Shown: positions 48,101 to 60,100 of the stretch, piece after piece | Numbering within the stretch: position 1 is the first letter of the stretch | How the letters are laid out: the number at the start of each line of letters is the position of its first letter | Source of the DNA: Pleurodeles waltl | Lineage: Eukaryota; Chordata; Amphibia; Caudata; Salamandridae | Assembly: GCF_031143425.1 (NCBI RefSeq) | Contig: NC_090442.1 | Coordinates: 422,981,776 to 423,045,775, forward strand | Reading direction: 5' to 3' | Length of the DNA: 64,000 bases | Made by a program: the position numbers and the translations under genes | Notes under the pieces: generated by a model | Database searches by the model: none | Told to the model about the DNA's origin: nothing | Seen by the model: the letters and a program-made list of their open reading frames with translations, nothing else

Positions 48101-51100
48101 ATGGAAACTCCTCACAAGTATAAGAAATGCAGTGAATGTACTTTCTCCCATTGGAAAGCATGATGCATAAACATACACTGTTGGTTAACATTGCATAAAC
48201 ATACACTGTTGGTTAACATTGCAAAAACTGTGAAAAGTCTATTCCCAAAAAGTGCTTACCTGTTTACAAAGTTCCTGGTTTCCAAGTATATATAAAATTA
48301 CCAGTTTTTTTTTCTAAATTGGTGTGGATGTCCTTATTTAGCTTGTAAATCATTTTTTGATTGTGTGTATAACAAATGTCTAACCCTTCTCTCTATTAAG
48401 CCTAAGGCTGCTTGACCACACTAACCCACATAGAGCATCTTGGGATTGCTCTCCGCTTATAACGGATACCTGGACTCTCTACACAGCATACCTCTTTTTT
48501 GTGTACTATATAAAGAGCCATCTACCTACATTGACAAAAATGCGATAGGTACCTGCATGACCTCTGGTTATCTATCATAATGAGGATCTCCAGAAGAGCC
48601 AGGAGGTTTGCCAACTACAGAGGTGTGGGCTTAATACTCTTTGTTCTGATAATTTTCAACTTAATCTAATGCTTAGTCCTCACACTGCAGGACGTCCATT
48701 GGAGTAGGACTATAGGCAGTGTCCAAGGCGTCTTAATCACTGAGGTCTGCCTCCAATTTGAATTCGAAAATCTGTGGTTGGTAGGGTTGTGGTCACCTTG
48801 ATGGGTGAAAATGAAGCTTGAGTAGAAAAATACATTGTCGAGGGCGTTGTCAAGGACCGTGTCATTGTCGGCAAACTGGCTGACATTATTCCTGTACTTG
48901 TCATAGATGATGTTGTCCACATCAATGGCAGAAATAGGGACATCCTTAGAGTGGTAGTCGGCAATGTCTTCCTAAACAGTGGTTTCTTTACCAGCTGTGA
49001 TCTGCAGTAATCTCCTCATGGTAGTTGAGGGGGCTTTGTCTCATGGATGACAAACAACAAAGGTTTTTTTTCCTTCAATCCTGCGGGCAGCGGTTGAGAT
49101 AAGACACCACAGGAACTGGATTTTCGCCTTTTTTTTGTACAGGTATGAGTGCATCCTTCTTGGAGCGCTTTACAGCAGAAACTCCAGTTTTTTCCTTAAG
49201 GAGGTAGGTGCAAGTTCTTAAATTCGTAAGTCCAAATGTGAACATGTACATGTTTCCTTTTTTGTGCTGACTTTGTGGAAGTGGTCGGTGAAGCATTTTT
49301 CACTGGCTTATTACCCAGATGAGTCAGATACCCCAATGCAGGAAGGTATTTTTGCTTCCTTTCCAAGACATACAGTGCCAACCTTGTCTCCCTGCCTTCA
49401 AGGTCCTAGATGGATAAAGTCTGAAAATGTCACTGGGCAAAGCCCAGTGTGCTGCAAAAAGTCAATAAATACATTGCTCATGTGGATCTTCTGTATAGAT
49501 CTTTTTCTATTCAAATGTAGAACAGGATTGGAAACAAGACTTCTTCTCTGCGTCAGTCATGATGACAGTTGGTTAGAGAGATCTCTATGTCCAATAAAGT
49601 TGGGCTTATCCAGAAATGTACCCTAAAAACAACTTGCAATTCTCTGAAAGCTGATGGTTGGGCTTAGTTCCATAGTAGACAAGGATAAGGCCACAGAGGT
49701 TAGAGCAGAGCTGTACTTGGGGCTTCCTCACACACGACTTGTGGTAGAAACCAGAACTATGGTGGCATCTGGGGGAATAGGAGAGCTAGCACTTGCACCT
49801 CCTTGGCTGAAGCTCAGATTGTTTCAATTGAGGTTGATGAGCTACTCATCAAACTACTCTCAACATGTTTGTTTTGCCTGCTTTTTCCTGGGAGATATTT
49901 ATGTTGCAGACACCTGGGTACTATACTCACCCAATTAAAAAGAATCAGTTTATATACTATGCATGGGATATTAAGGGCCAGATGTAGCAATTTCAGAATT
50001 TGCAATTCTGAAATTTCGAATCAGTGCGACTCGCAATTTCGAAATTGCAAATTCTGATGCAAAGCGGTGTCTCAGACACCATCTGCGAATCGCTATGGGG
50101 TCGCAAAGACCCACCTCATTAATATTAATGAGGTGGGTCGCATTTTGCGACCCCGTAGCGATTCCCTGCACTCACAAGGATGGTGGCCTGCAGAAGACAG
50201 CAGACCTCCATGTCTGTGACTGCTTTTTAAATAAAGCAGTTTTTTTGTTTGTGTATTGCAGCCCGTTTTCCTTAAAGAAAAACGAGTTGCAATACAAAAA
50301 AAAATACGAAACCATGTGGTTTCGTTTTTTCAGAGTAGGCAGTGGTACATTGGACCACTGCCTGCTCTGAAAAAACATTTTGGGCAACATTCACAAAGGG
50401 TAAGGGGTCCCATGGGCACCCCTTCCCTTTTGCGAATGGGTTGCCACCAGCGTGACACTGGTGGTATCTGCGAATTGCTATGCGATCGCGGTCACAAAGC
50501 AATTTAGCATTGCAATGCGAGTCGCAAATAGTAAGGGTACACCCCTTCCTATTTGCGAGTCGCATTCACATTTTGCGAGTCTGTACCAACTCGCAAAATG
50601 TGAATGAGCATCGCGATGAGCATTTTGCATGGCGCAAACTGCGATTCTCTCAGTTTGCACCATGCAAAATGCTTCCTACATCTGACCCTAAATCTCTTCT
50701 GTCCACAGGAAAAAGAACAAGATTAATCATTATTAATATAATTATTAATATTACTATTATTATTATTATTCGTGGTGGTAAAGATACAGATAGCATAGGT
50801 ATAGGTGGTGTTACTACATGACCAAACGGCATGAGTTTGTTGTAAAATCTAGACCCTCTATACAATATTTCTGATGGTTGCGGTCTATCCAAGTTTCTGT
50901 GTTGCAAGCTGCTTATGCTACCTTGAAATGAGAAGCCACTGTTTTTAGCACCTTGGTCCTTCCAAGTAGATAAGTCAAAGCAGACATCATGAAAACCCCT
51001 GTTATGGCTTGAATCAAAACTTAAGATATTATTGGGTTACATTAACCTAGCATCATAGGTAATTATATGTATCATCTTTTATTCCTTTGTCTGGGTTTGA

Positions 51101-54100
51101 GCTGTGAAATAGATTGTTTCCTGGCTCTGTTTTACCTTTATTAAACATTTCTGTCTTGTACAATTATGCAATAGTTTAATTATTAGAGGTCCAAAGAAAT
51201 TACATAAGCATTTATTAAACTCAATCCAACTAAACCTAAATGCTTCAACCATTGTTTTCATTAGTTTATCTCATTTGATACACAGTATTGAAATCCCAGT
51301 ATGATGCGACTTTCTGGTGATGAAGGAACTTAAAAAGTTGTTTTCCTCAGTGCGACACCCTAAGTGCTATGGGCATGTCCATACATTGGACCTGTGTTCA
51401 CTGTGCCATAGGACTCAAGCTGCACTTTACTACAGTGGCCCAAATGGGCTGAAACATGTCTAAGGTTGTTTGCGTTCCAGTTCAGAGGAGACCTGCCTGG
51501 CAGTTTGGGCTGCACTGTCCTGCTTTAGAAGGAGCACATCTTATTTGCATGTGGATGATTTCTTTCTTTTGTCTTATGGTAGACAAAGAAACGAACAGCT
51601 GGATTGTGGCCCAGGGTACTTACCAGTCCACCTTTCATTTTTTTATTTTCCTCAGTGCAACAGATGGCAGCCCCCATGTCCCAAGTTTATTAAAGAAAAT
51701 GGCCCTTGCTAATACTTTAGTTTTCTTTGAACTAGTCATTATCGAAAAATGGACCTACAAGTCTTCAAGGTCTTTGTGTCCATGATATGCTACTGTGTGG
51801 TTATGGTCTTTATGTATCAAGAGGAGGAGAAAAGTCCGAGTGGCACCCGGAATGTCTCCTGTCTAGCTGTGGTCAGACTTGTTTCAGGTTGTTGTAGCCT
51901 CGGTTTTACTTATGGAAGTGAGAGTGGTGTATATTGGGTCTGCGCCTACTGATTTCCCCCTAAATGGAAATCTCCTTACCGTCAATTGTGCCTTAAAGTT
52001 GGGGTGCACAGTTTTCAGTGCATCAACGTTTTCTACTTCTAACTTCTCTGCTTCTCTTGACATTATTTACAAAGACTCAGAATTTGGTATTAATGACTCA
52101 AGCGGATCCTTTGTAACTGTTAAGTGTTCAACACATGTCAGTTGTTAAAGGAGTTCCTGGTACTGAGAAGGGTCATTGTAAAATAATTCCAGACTTCTAT
52201 GCTTGAATTTGTGCATACAGCTTATTTTGGGGCTCAGGGCCCTTGGGGGCCTAGGCCACATGTCGGTTGCCATGTTGTTACCCCCAAATAATTCAAGTCG
52301 CACTCAGTAGATTTCCCATGCTCCAAAACGAAACTGCACCCTTTTCAAGAAAATAAAACTGGCAGGTGTTTCTCACGCTTTTCCTACTAAGTTATGGTTA
52401 GGTAGGTGAGAGTGTTAGAGATCAAACAAAGCTGTTGGAGAATCTCTCATAAGTAGGTGGTATTTAGAGGATATTCCTGTATCAAAAACAGTTCGCTCAC
52501 AGTTGGCATCTTACTCCATATGATAATTTATTATGTTCCACTCACCTGCAGATCATATATCCCCACAAGGTCCTATATCCTCATAGCAACACTTCAGCTG
52601 ACTTGTTTGTACAAAATAAATAGCCTTCAGTAGCTTGTTACTGTCAGTCTCACAAACATTACACAATCAAGCTCACGTTTTATTGGCTGCATGTTTTGGA
52701 CACACAATCCTACTTTTTATGCCCTACACTTATACCACACACACCAGCATATTAAATGCAGAAACAGTGACTAGGTTAGTAAACCGCAAGGCTTGTATGG
52801 TTTACAACGTTATGAAATATGTACAAAATCTTCCTACACGTATAAATATTGTGGAGTAGTTATAGCAAAATTAAGCTGCTTTGCATAACACACACTCTAG
52901 AAAATTCAAAGCACGAACAGTGACTATTTTAGCACACAACCAGGCCTGTATTATATACAGCTTTAAGAAATATATCTAAAACCTTGATACATGCATCAAT
53001 GTTGTGGACTAGTCATGGCAAAACTAAGCGGGTTTTACACATGTAAAGGAAAGCAATTGTGTGGAATGTAAAAATGTGCTTGGACCATTTTTACTTCTTT
53101 TTGTAATGGACAACTGATGGCCACCAAAACTCAGTAAATAACCTACTTCATAGCACAGCAAATTGTAATATAACCCAGGAGGGCAGAGTCTCGATTCTGT
53201 ATACTATCACTATGGCAAATACTTAAGCCAAACCCAGAATATGTGCCGAAGAAAATGTCTGCAATTTAGGAATTACCCAAAATACTATACACACTTTGAA
53301 TATAGAGGTAAGCACTTTACTTATTTTTGTAAATTACCCCTACATCAGAATCTAGCCTTCGGTGCATATGTAATACCCATACTGAGTCATCTGACTTATT
53401 TATTCTAAAGTGTGATTGGCAAATCTACTAGTTCAAATACCAACGCTTGTTTTTTAGCTTAAAGGATGTGGCTTTAGGGAGATGTGTTCAGGTGGCATGT
53501 TGACTAGCACAAGGTGAGAGGTAAAATTCGGGGGGGGGGGGGGGGGGGGGTACCAGAACTTCATTGTAAGACATGTATCCATGTTATTGGGCAAAAAACA
53601 TTTTTTTTTATGTCCTCCAGCTGTAGACGAGGAAGAACCAGCTACGAAAAAAAAGAGGGAGCAGCTGGCCTATTTAGAATCTGAAGAATTCCAGAGAATT
53701 TTGAATGCCAAATCCAAACACTCTGGTTTCGTCAAAGAGGTAGGATGATTTCATATTCTAACTTCTTGTTCTAACAGGATGGTTTGGTCCGCCTTCCACA
53801 GTTATTTATTTATACCACCAAAACCCATCGACTGTGTGAGCTGTGAGACCGGGGGTGTTCTTGTAGAAAGACTCCTGTGAGATAAAAGGATATTATAGAT
53901 TTCCCACGATCATTATATACGCATACATTTTATGTTCACAAGTCTTGGAAATGTCTTGCAATGTGATGTTTTTGCAGAATCTATTCGATATGCAGTTATT
54001 TGAATTTCTTTTTGTGGTTTGAAGTGAATTGTTCGTCAGTATCTGACAAAGCGTTGGGCCTAGGACTTTAAATGAGAAAACAGCTTTGGACCGAATGAAG

Positions 54101-57100
54101 AGTTTCATTACAAAAAAGATGGAAGCAACTGGAGGATTTATTATAGCCCGATGCTAAGAGCTATACAGTTGTTAAATACCCTGAATAAGGTAGAGGGCCT
54201 TTAACAACTTATGTAGCCCGAGCCAGAAGGGCTATAAGGCTATTGGAACATTCCACCAACTCAGGGTACAATGTTCTAAATTAAAATAGGAGAAACCGAA
54301 AGACAAACATTGAAATGTTGGAGCAGGTGGTCTAGACCAGCTGTTACTTGCCTCAAGCCACTTAATTGTCTTTAGTGTAGCTCCAAACATTCAAATGTTC
54401 CAATAAACCATTGTTATAGGCTCCTGTGTGGAAAAAGTGCAGTGTGTTGAAACGGAAGGGGACATAACAAGAGGTCTGTTCTCGTAATAAGGGTGAGATT
54501 TTTGACTAATATCAAAAGCTTAGCGTGAGGAAATAAGAAAGCTTTTATTGCCTTTTTGGTGTGTTCGTGAATTAGAACAAGTGAATCATATACACACCCG
54601 CTCCTTTGTATCTGTAATGACTGTGAATGTTGAGCTCCATGTATGATGTATGCTAATAAGCTGATCACTCAAGTATTGCTTGATGCATGCATTCCTTAAA
54701 GTGATGCATGGATTCATGTTGAGGTAAAACCTGGAGGGTTATATGTTTCTTATTTTCTGTGAACCTTTATTTGAGTTTAAAATTGGGATTGTTTAGTGGT
54801 GGATTACAGATCATGTTGTTAGAGCCTTGACACACTACCAGTTTGTATTGTTAGTTACTTGACCAGTAGCATTAATCAAGGTTTCAGTGTTTGAACTAGC
54901 TATAAGAGCCTGATCGTTTGGGTTGGGTTGTAAGGTTCCAGAGCCTGAACCTGTAAGCTGTTTGAGTCATGAAATTGGAGTACCCATCAGTTGAGAGAAT
55001 CCAGTGGTGTTCCACATTTTTCAGGTATTTGTACATGAATTGCTAAAAAGACATCACCTGTGAAAGCGATATTTCAAGACAGTGCATTGTAAAATTGAAG
55101 CCTACTTTTTTCGGGTGTCTGATGTTTGCATAACTGTGTGTGTGATTACTGAATGCAACCAGTGATTTGTTATGATTTCCAAAGTACTAGTTTAAAAGCC
55201 AATTATACCAACTTTAGAAGAGAGCACGTGCACTTTAGCACTGATCACCAGTGATAAAGTGCTCATAGTCCTAGAGCCAACAGCAGGAGGTTAGAAAAAA
55301 ATTGGAAGAAGGAGGCAAAAAGTCAGGGCATGAACCTGAAACAAGGGCCAGGTCCAACACAAACTATAAAGCACACTTGTACTCTCTCTTTGTCCCTACC
55401 CAATTTCCTATTTTATATTCAAAGTGTTTATGTGCAGCATGAAATTGCACTATGCCTGTTGAAATTCCACTACGGGCGTATTCTGAATGGGAGAGTAGCA
55501 CCACTTCTCAAATACCGTTCAGTTTATGGTGTGCGCCTTATAAGTTAATACTGGAACAAAGTTGCCCATCACCTTGGTCTAATACTGGTCAGATACTTCC
55601 CTTCGTAGAAAAGTGTGTTCCTAGGAACCAGGCTGTGCGGCGCAAATTGTGGCAGCAGTTCATACTCCTATATGTACTTACTGGAAAAGCAGGCAAAACA
55701 AGAGTTCTTAGCCCTTTAGTCAGCCTGTCTTTTTCTTAGATTCTTAGGAATCTGCTGTATTAAATTTAGATATAGCTTACTCGATTATGTTATGAGGCGA
55801 TATGAACTTACTCTAAATTGCGCTGAGCTGATTGTATTACACAGGTTCAGAGCTCTGTGCTAACGTCATAAATCCCCACTTTTTGATGATGTGATGAACC
55901 CTATGCTTTGGTAATCGTCCTTAGGAGCAGAGATATTTTAAGAAATGGGCACAGCAGGCTCTGGCCCTTGGTCCCAGCCTTTAACGGCACTCCCTGATTG
56001 AGCCAGCTCTGTTCTGCATAGTCTTGCCCTGATGACCTTGAATAATTCTTAACAGATTGTTTTTAAATACCGTTTTCCATAAATTCATTTTTGATGTGGG
56101 TGATGTGTGATAGTCTAGTATAGACATTTTGCAGAGAAATGTGTTAATTTTTCATGTAACATCCGAAAAAAAAGTTTTTTAGATCACAATGGGATCTCAC
56201 ATATGAGAAATAAAATGGTGTCACAAAGATTATTTGCAGTAATATTAGTGAACTGCTGTTGTGTTAAAATATTGACAACACGCATCACCATTCCTGAATA
56301 GTAGATGTAAACACATTTAGAATTTGGACAATTGCACCTGTGCACTGTTTAGTGCCCTCTTTAGAAAGAACACTGAAGAGCTGAAATTAGATCATCAATT
56401 CAAAGCTGTTCTGAACAGGGGACCCAAAAATAGGTTTGACCCAGAGTCCCCAAAATCATTAAGATGCCCCTGCTTAGGAGGTCCACATTAGAAATCTTAC
56501 TCTCTAAAGCAGTTCTGCTTCTTCAGTTAGAAAGGATTGGGTTATTATTTGTGTCGTCTTTTCACACCTTTGATGCTTTTGTTGGGACCTTTTCAATATG
56601 TCTTTGCAAGGTCTTGGATGTGTTTCTGTGATTTTGTTTTATGTGCCCAATCGTTCAACACACATTGTTCACAAGGAGAGGGTATCTTCTTTCCATTTCT
56701 CACGTATCATCTCTGATGATAACCAAATGAAAGGTGACATTGGAAAAAGTGTCTTGTGTAATTAGAACCTGAGCAGAAGTTGCTGATAGGTGGCTGAGTG
56801 TAGGTTCTGTCATGGACTCCAGCCTCAGTCTTGGGCCTAGTGCGGTTAGTGATATTGTAAGGCCTGTTCTTGCGGTATCTTACAGTGCTGTGTTATGCAT
56901 GTAATGTGTTAACCGTTCCCTCATTTGCAGGCGGAAGCAGAGCAGCAGGAACGCTACTTTGAACCTCTGGTGAAGAAGGAGCAGATGGAGGAAAAGATGA
57001 GGAATATTAAAGAGCAGAAATGCCGAGCAGTGTCCTGTAAAACAGTGAGTATAATCTGTTGGGTTGAGAATATGAAAGGATTGTCTGGCTTTGGAAGAGC

Positions 57101-60100
57101 TAGCCAAGTGTCTAATAACATAAATCATTGTATTCAAGAAGCCTAAGGTTTCCTAAAGGTAAGGCGAAATACACATATCTTGCTCCTAAACTCTCTTTAA
57201 GGACACTCCTTAACCTTCCCCCACCCTCCCAGTTAATTAGTTTGATACAGATAAGACAGATTAGAGACAGAATTATGAATTCATTTTACAATCTTGATTG
57301 AGGTAGGCTCTACCACACCAGTCTGAAAAATTGTCCTGAAAGCTAGCACAGGTTTTCATGTTAGCAGCCATTCTAACCCAAAATGTGCCATTTAATTAAG
57401 GATTGTGTTTCTGTCCTTCTGTACATGTATTCATTCGCTTAAAAGTTATGAAGTTGCTGTGTGGAAACATGTTGAAACTGCGATTAAAAAAAATCATTAA
57501 AAATAAGAAATTGGCAGCGAGGCCTTGGTTGAAAACAAATGGCAAACTAAACAAGCATTTGAAATGCAGTGGGTCTTGCGTTTGCTTGAGTTAGAGCTAT
57601 TAGCTTTGTAAATTCCTAACTGGACTTTTCTTGCCACTTAAATTGAAAATGAAAAGTAAAACAGTTGACATAAGCAAGCCAATTCAAAGCACCACGGCCG
57701 CCATGAGTGTGAGAGCGAAGGAGAGAAACAAAAGAAAAAAGAAGTTTGCTCGCAGTCAAACATATCGGTAAATGTGCAATTATCCATGTAACTGGGACGA
57801 TGGCCAAGGTGTTAACAAAATTGCCTCAAGGAGGGTGAAACTTAAAGCATTTACCAATGATGAAGGATTTTTGAAAGGCAAGCCCATGAACCAGTGATAG
57901 TGATGGGCATGCGGTGGGCGTGGTTAGAAGCCCACAAACAGATTACAACATGTCAGAGCGCTAGCGCTCGACCTAAAACGACTGTTCGTGGCAAGAGTGC
58001 TCATTGTTCCATGAACGTTAAACACAGCATATAAAATTTCATTCTGAGAAACAGTGGCGTCTGAAATGCTGATGAAAAAAAATACTTTCACTTGTGAACG
58101 TTTGACGTGTAATCAGCCCGCGAAAGGCAGCACTTTAGTTAATTCAGGTGCACTGCTTAATGTAACTGAAATGCGATTTTCCAAAAAGGCCTTCACACTT
58201 AGAGGCTTGCATCATAGCGAAGATCAACAAATCTCAAAATTATAGAGCTATTCGAGATTTTTCCCCAAACCTATAGTTCCTATTTGTTAAAAAGAAAACA
58301 TACACTGCTGAAATGACATCTACCAACTTGCATAGAAATGTATCGTTGTGACGTAGATGCAGTGACCTCAGTCAGCCCTTTTAAAAAGATAGTCCCTGTG
58401 ACAGCTTTTTAATGCACAAGCACTTTGTGGTGAGGTTAGAGACCACCGCAGACACTCCTAATGCTTTGTTAATAAGCAAGCCAGCCAACTGCAGCCTTAG
58501 AAATACATTTAAAAGTAACAGGCTGTAGCAGAAACTACAACCCACGTGCTGTTCTATTTGGAGCTTTAATACAAAGACAAAGGTTTGGTCTGTGTTGTTC
58601 CGTTGCTTTACTTTTTGTACTCGAAGTACATTTCTGGAAACATAAAAAGAATGGCTAGAGCTAATAAGTTGAAACACCTTTTTAAAATGTTAGCCTGGAT
58701 TTTAAATGCTTTCAAAAAAGTTTGTATTTAAGAAAATTAATTATGATTAAACATGGGATAGTTGTCCACTGCCCTAGGCCTTGTAATCATACCCACTCCC
58801 ATTAATAGCAATTAGAAAAAAGGCTGCCTTCAAAATCAAACACCAAGTTAATCGGGACTCCACCTGTGTCAAATGCAGTGTGTTGTGTGATTTCTACATA
58901 AATTCATCTGTTCTTACGGGGTCCCTGACAGGATATACTGCATTTTGGGCAAAGACTCGACTATAGCCACCAAGGAGCACACACTTTGGGATAATCTTCT
59001 AGAACAGCACTGCTCGTGGGATTGATATGGAAAGCATTTCAAAGGCCTGTAAAATCCTTTGGATCGTGGTCATGACAAAGCGGAAGGTGTTAGGACACTA
59101 GCAAGACCCCTCTCAGGACAAAATTAAATTGGAAGTTTCTGACCTATGTGACAGTGCTACATTTAAGTACTACGCAGCTAAAGAATCTGATCACTATTGT
59201 GAAGTATAGTAATGGCAGCATCTTGGTATGGGATTGTTTGCCAAAGACCTCATAAAGGCATTTGTCAGGGGAGGAAGTAATATGAATGGAGGGGAATACA
59301 GAAGAATCTTTGGAAAACCTACTTCTGTCTGCTGGAAAGGTGAAGCCGGGGAAAAGTTCACTTTTCAGCATGACAATGTTGGCCCAGTCCAAGCCATTAT
59401 CTAAATTTAATTGAACGTTTGTGACATTAATTGAAGATTGCTGTCCATCAATGCTCCCCAAGAATCTTGGCTGGGTTTGGCTAGTTATGGAAAGAATAAT
59501 CTTAAAATGTTGTCAGATGTAGGCGTGCAGCAGAATGGTAGACATTTCCCAACCCTACTGTATTTGCTGCCAAACTTGCCTCCACCTTATTAATTTGTGG
59601 GGACTGGGAGGACTGAGGTAGGCATTGGATATGTAGAATTCAGATACATTGAAGTATATTTTCACATATGTTTTTAGACAAAAATAAATTCCCTTAATTA
59701 TGGCGCATTGTGTGTATACAGAACAAACCACCGTAATTTATATGCATGAAACCCCGAGGAGACAAAACGTGAAAAGTTTCAAGGGTGGTCTAGACTTTAT
59801 TGTTCAGTAAAAATGTACTTAGTTTTCCACCATGTACCTTATAAACAGCAGCAGGACCTTGGTCTTTAGTGTTTGCCAAACCTGTACCTGTGCACTTTAA
59901 CTGAATGCAGTGTGGGGGCCTTATTTCTTCCCACTGAATGATAAAAAATTATCATGTTTGATTAATCAAGAGATTGTGGTGTTGGGACATTGTCTGCTCT
60001 TGAGTGTTGTGCAAACGTCTCTCCCTCCCCCACACTAGTTCTCCAATGAAAGCACACATTTTTCAAACAAGCATTCCTGTGTTAGTTTGGAAACAATCCC

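Larger units (their letters stand above)
45939..48530 (+). mobile_element. Family B solo-LTR-like repeat inserted in the DIRS-like element, 2.6 kb
   Basis: The element begins TGTAGGAAACTGCCCC and ends ATCTACCTACA, so its ends are TGTAGG…CCTACA, the inverted TG…CA ends expected of an LTR. A near-matching 5-bp target copy lies on both sides. It has no ORF with a recognisable domain. The same family appears, truncated and reversed, at 31416–32080. Bases about 45961–46455 replace a ~140-bp stretch found in the other copy and look like a nested insertion. Both the 2.6-kb length and the absence of an internal region point to a solo LTR of a large-LTR element. Confidence 0.7.
43200..49660 (-). mobile_element. 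DIRS-like tyrosine-recombinase retrotransposon, decayed and split
   Basis: Read on the minus strand, pieces occur in order: gag-like N-terminal part (49660–48600), an interruption by the family B repeat (48530–45939), gag-like remainder (45930–44950), reverse transcriptase (44810–43900) and RNase H (43890–43650). The recombinase expected downstream is not recognisable. The order, and the RT-to-RNase H motifs (for example MRPVQQKLENQW, then RNase H INVLEHQSIRLSLQ), fit DIRS elements, which are common in amphibians. Every part has frameshifts. The outer ends are approximate. Confidence 0.72.

Noticed and set aside
48666..48964. Considered a piggyBac- or Harbinger-type transposase
   Set aside because: No DDE motif or matching terminal repeats; position and order relative to the other minus-strand pieces fit DIRS ORF1 better.
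51290..51690. Looks like a common newt interspersed repeat
   Set aside because: The impression is from memory only; no second copy, LTR or TIR in the window supports it.
54130..54360. Possible foldback element (TATAGCCC … GGGCTATA)
   Set aside because: The inverted words are short, the ends cannot be defined and no second copy is in the window.
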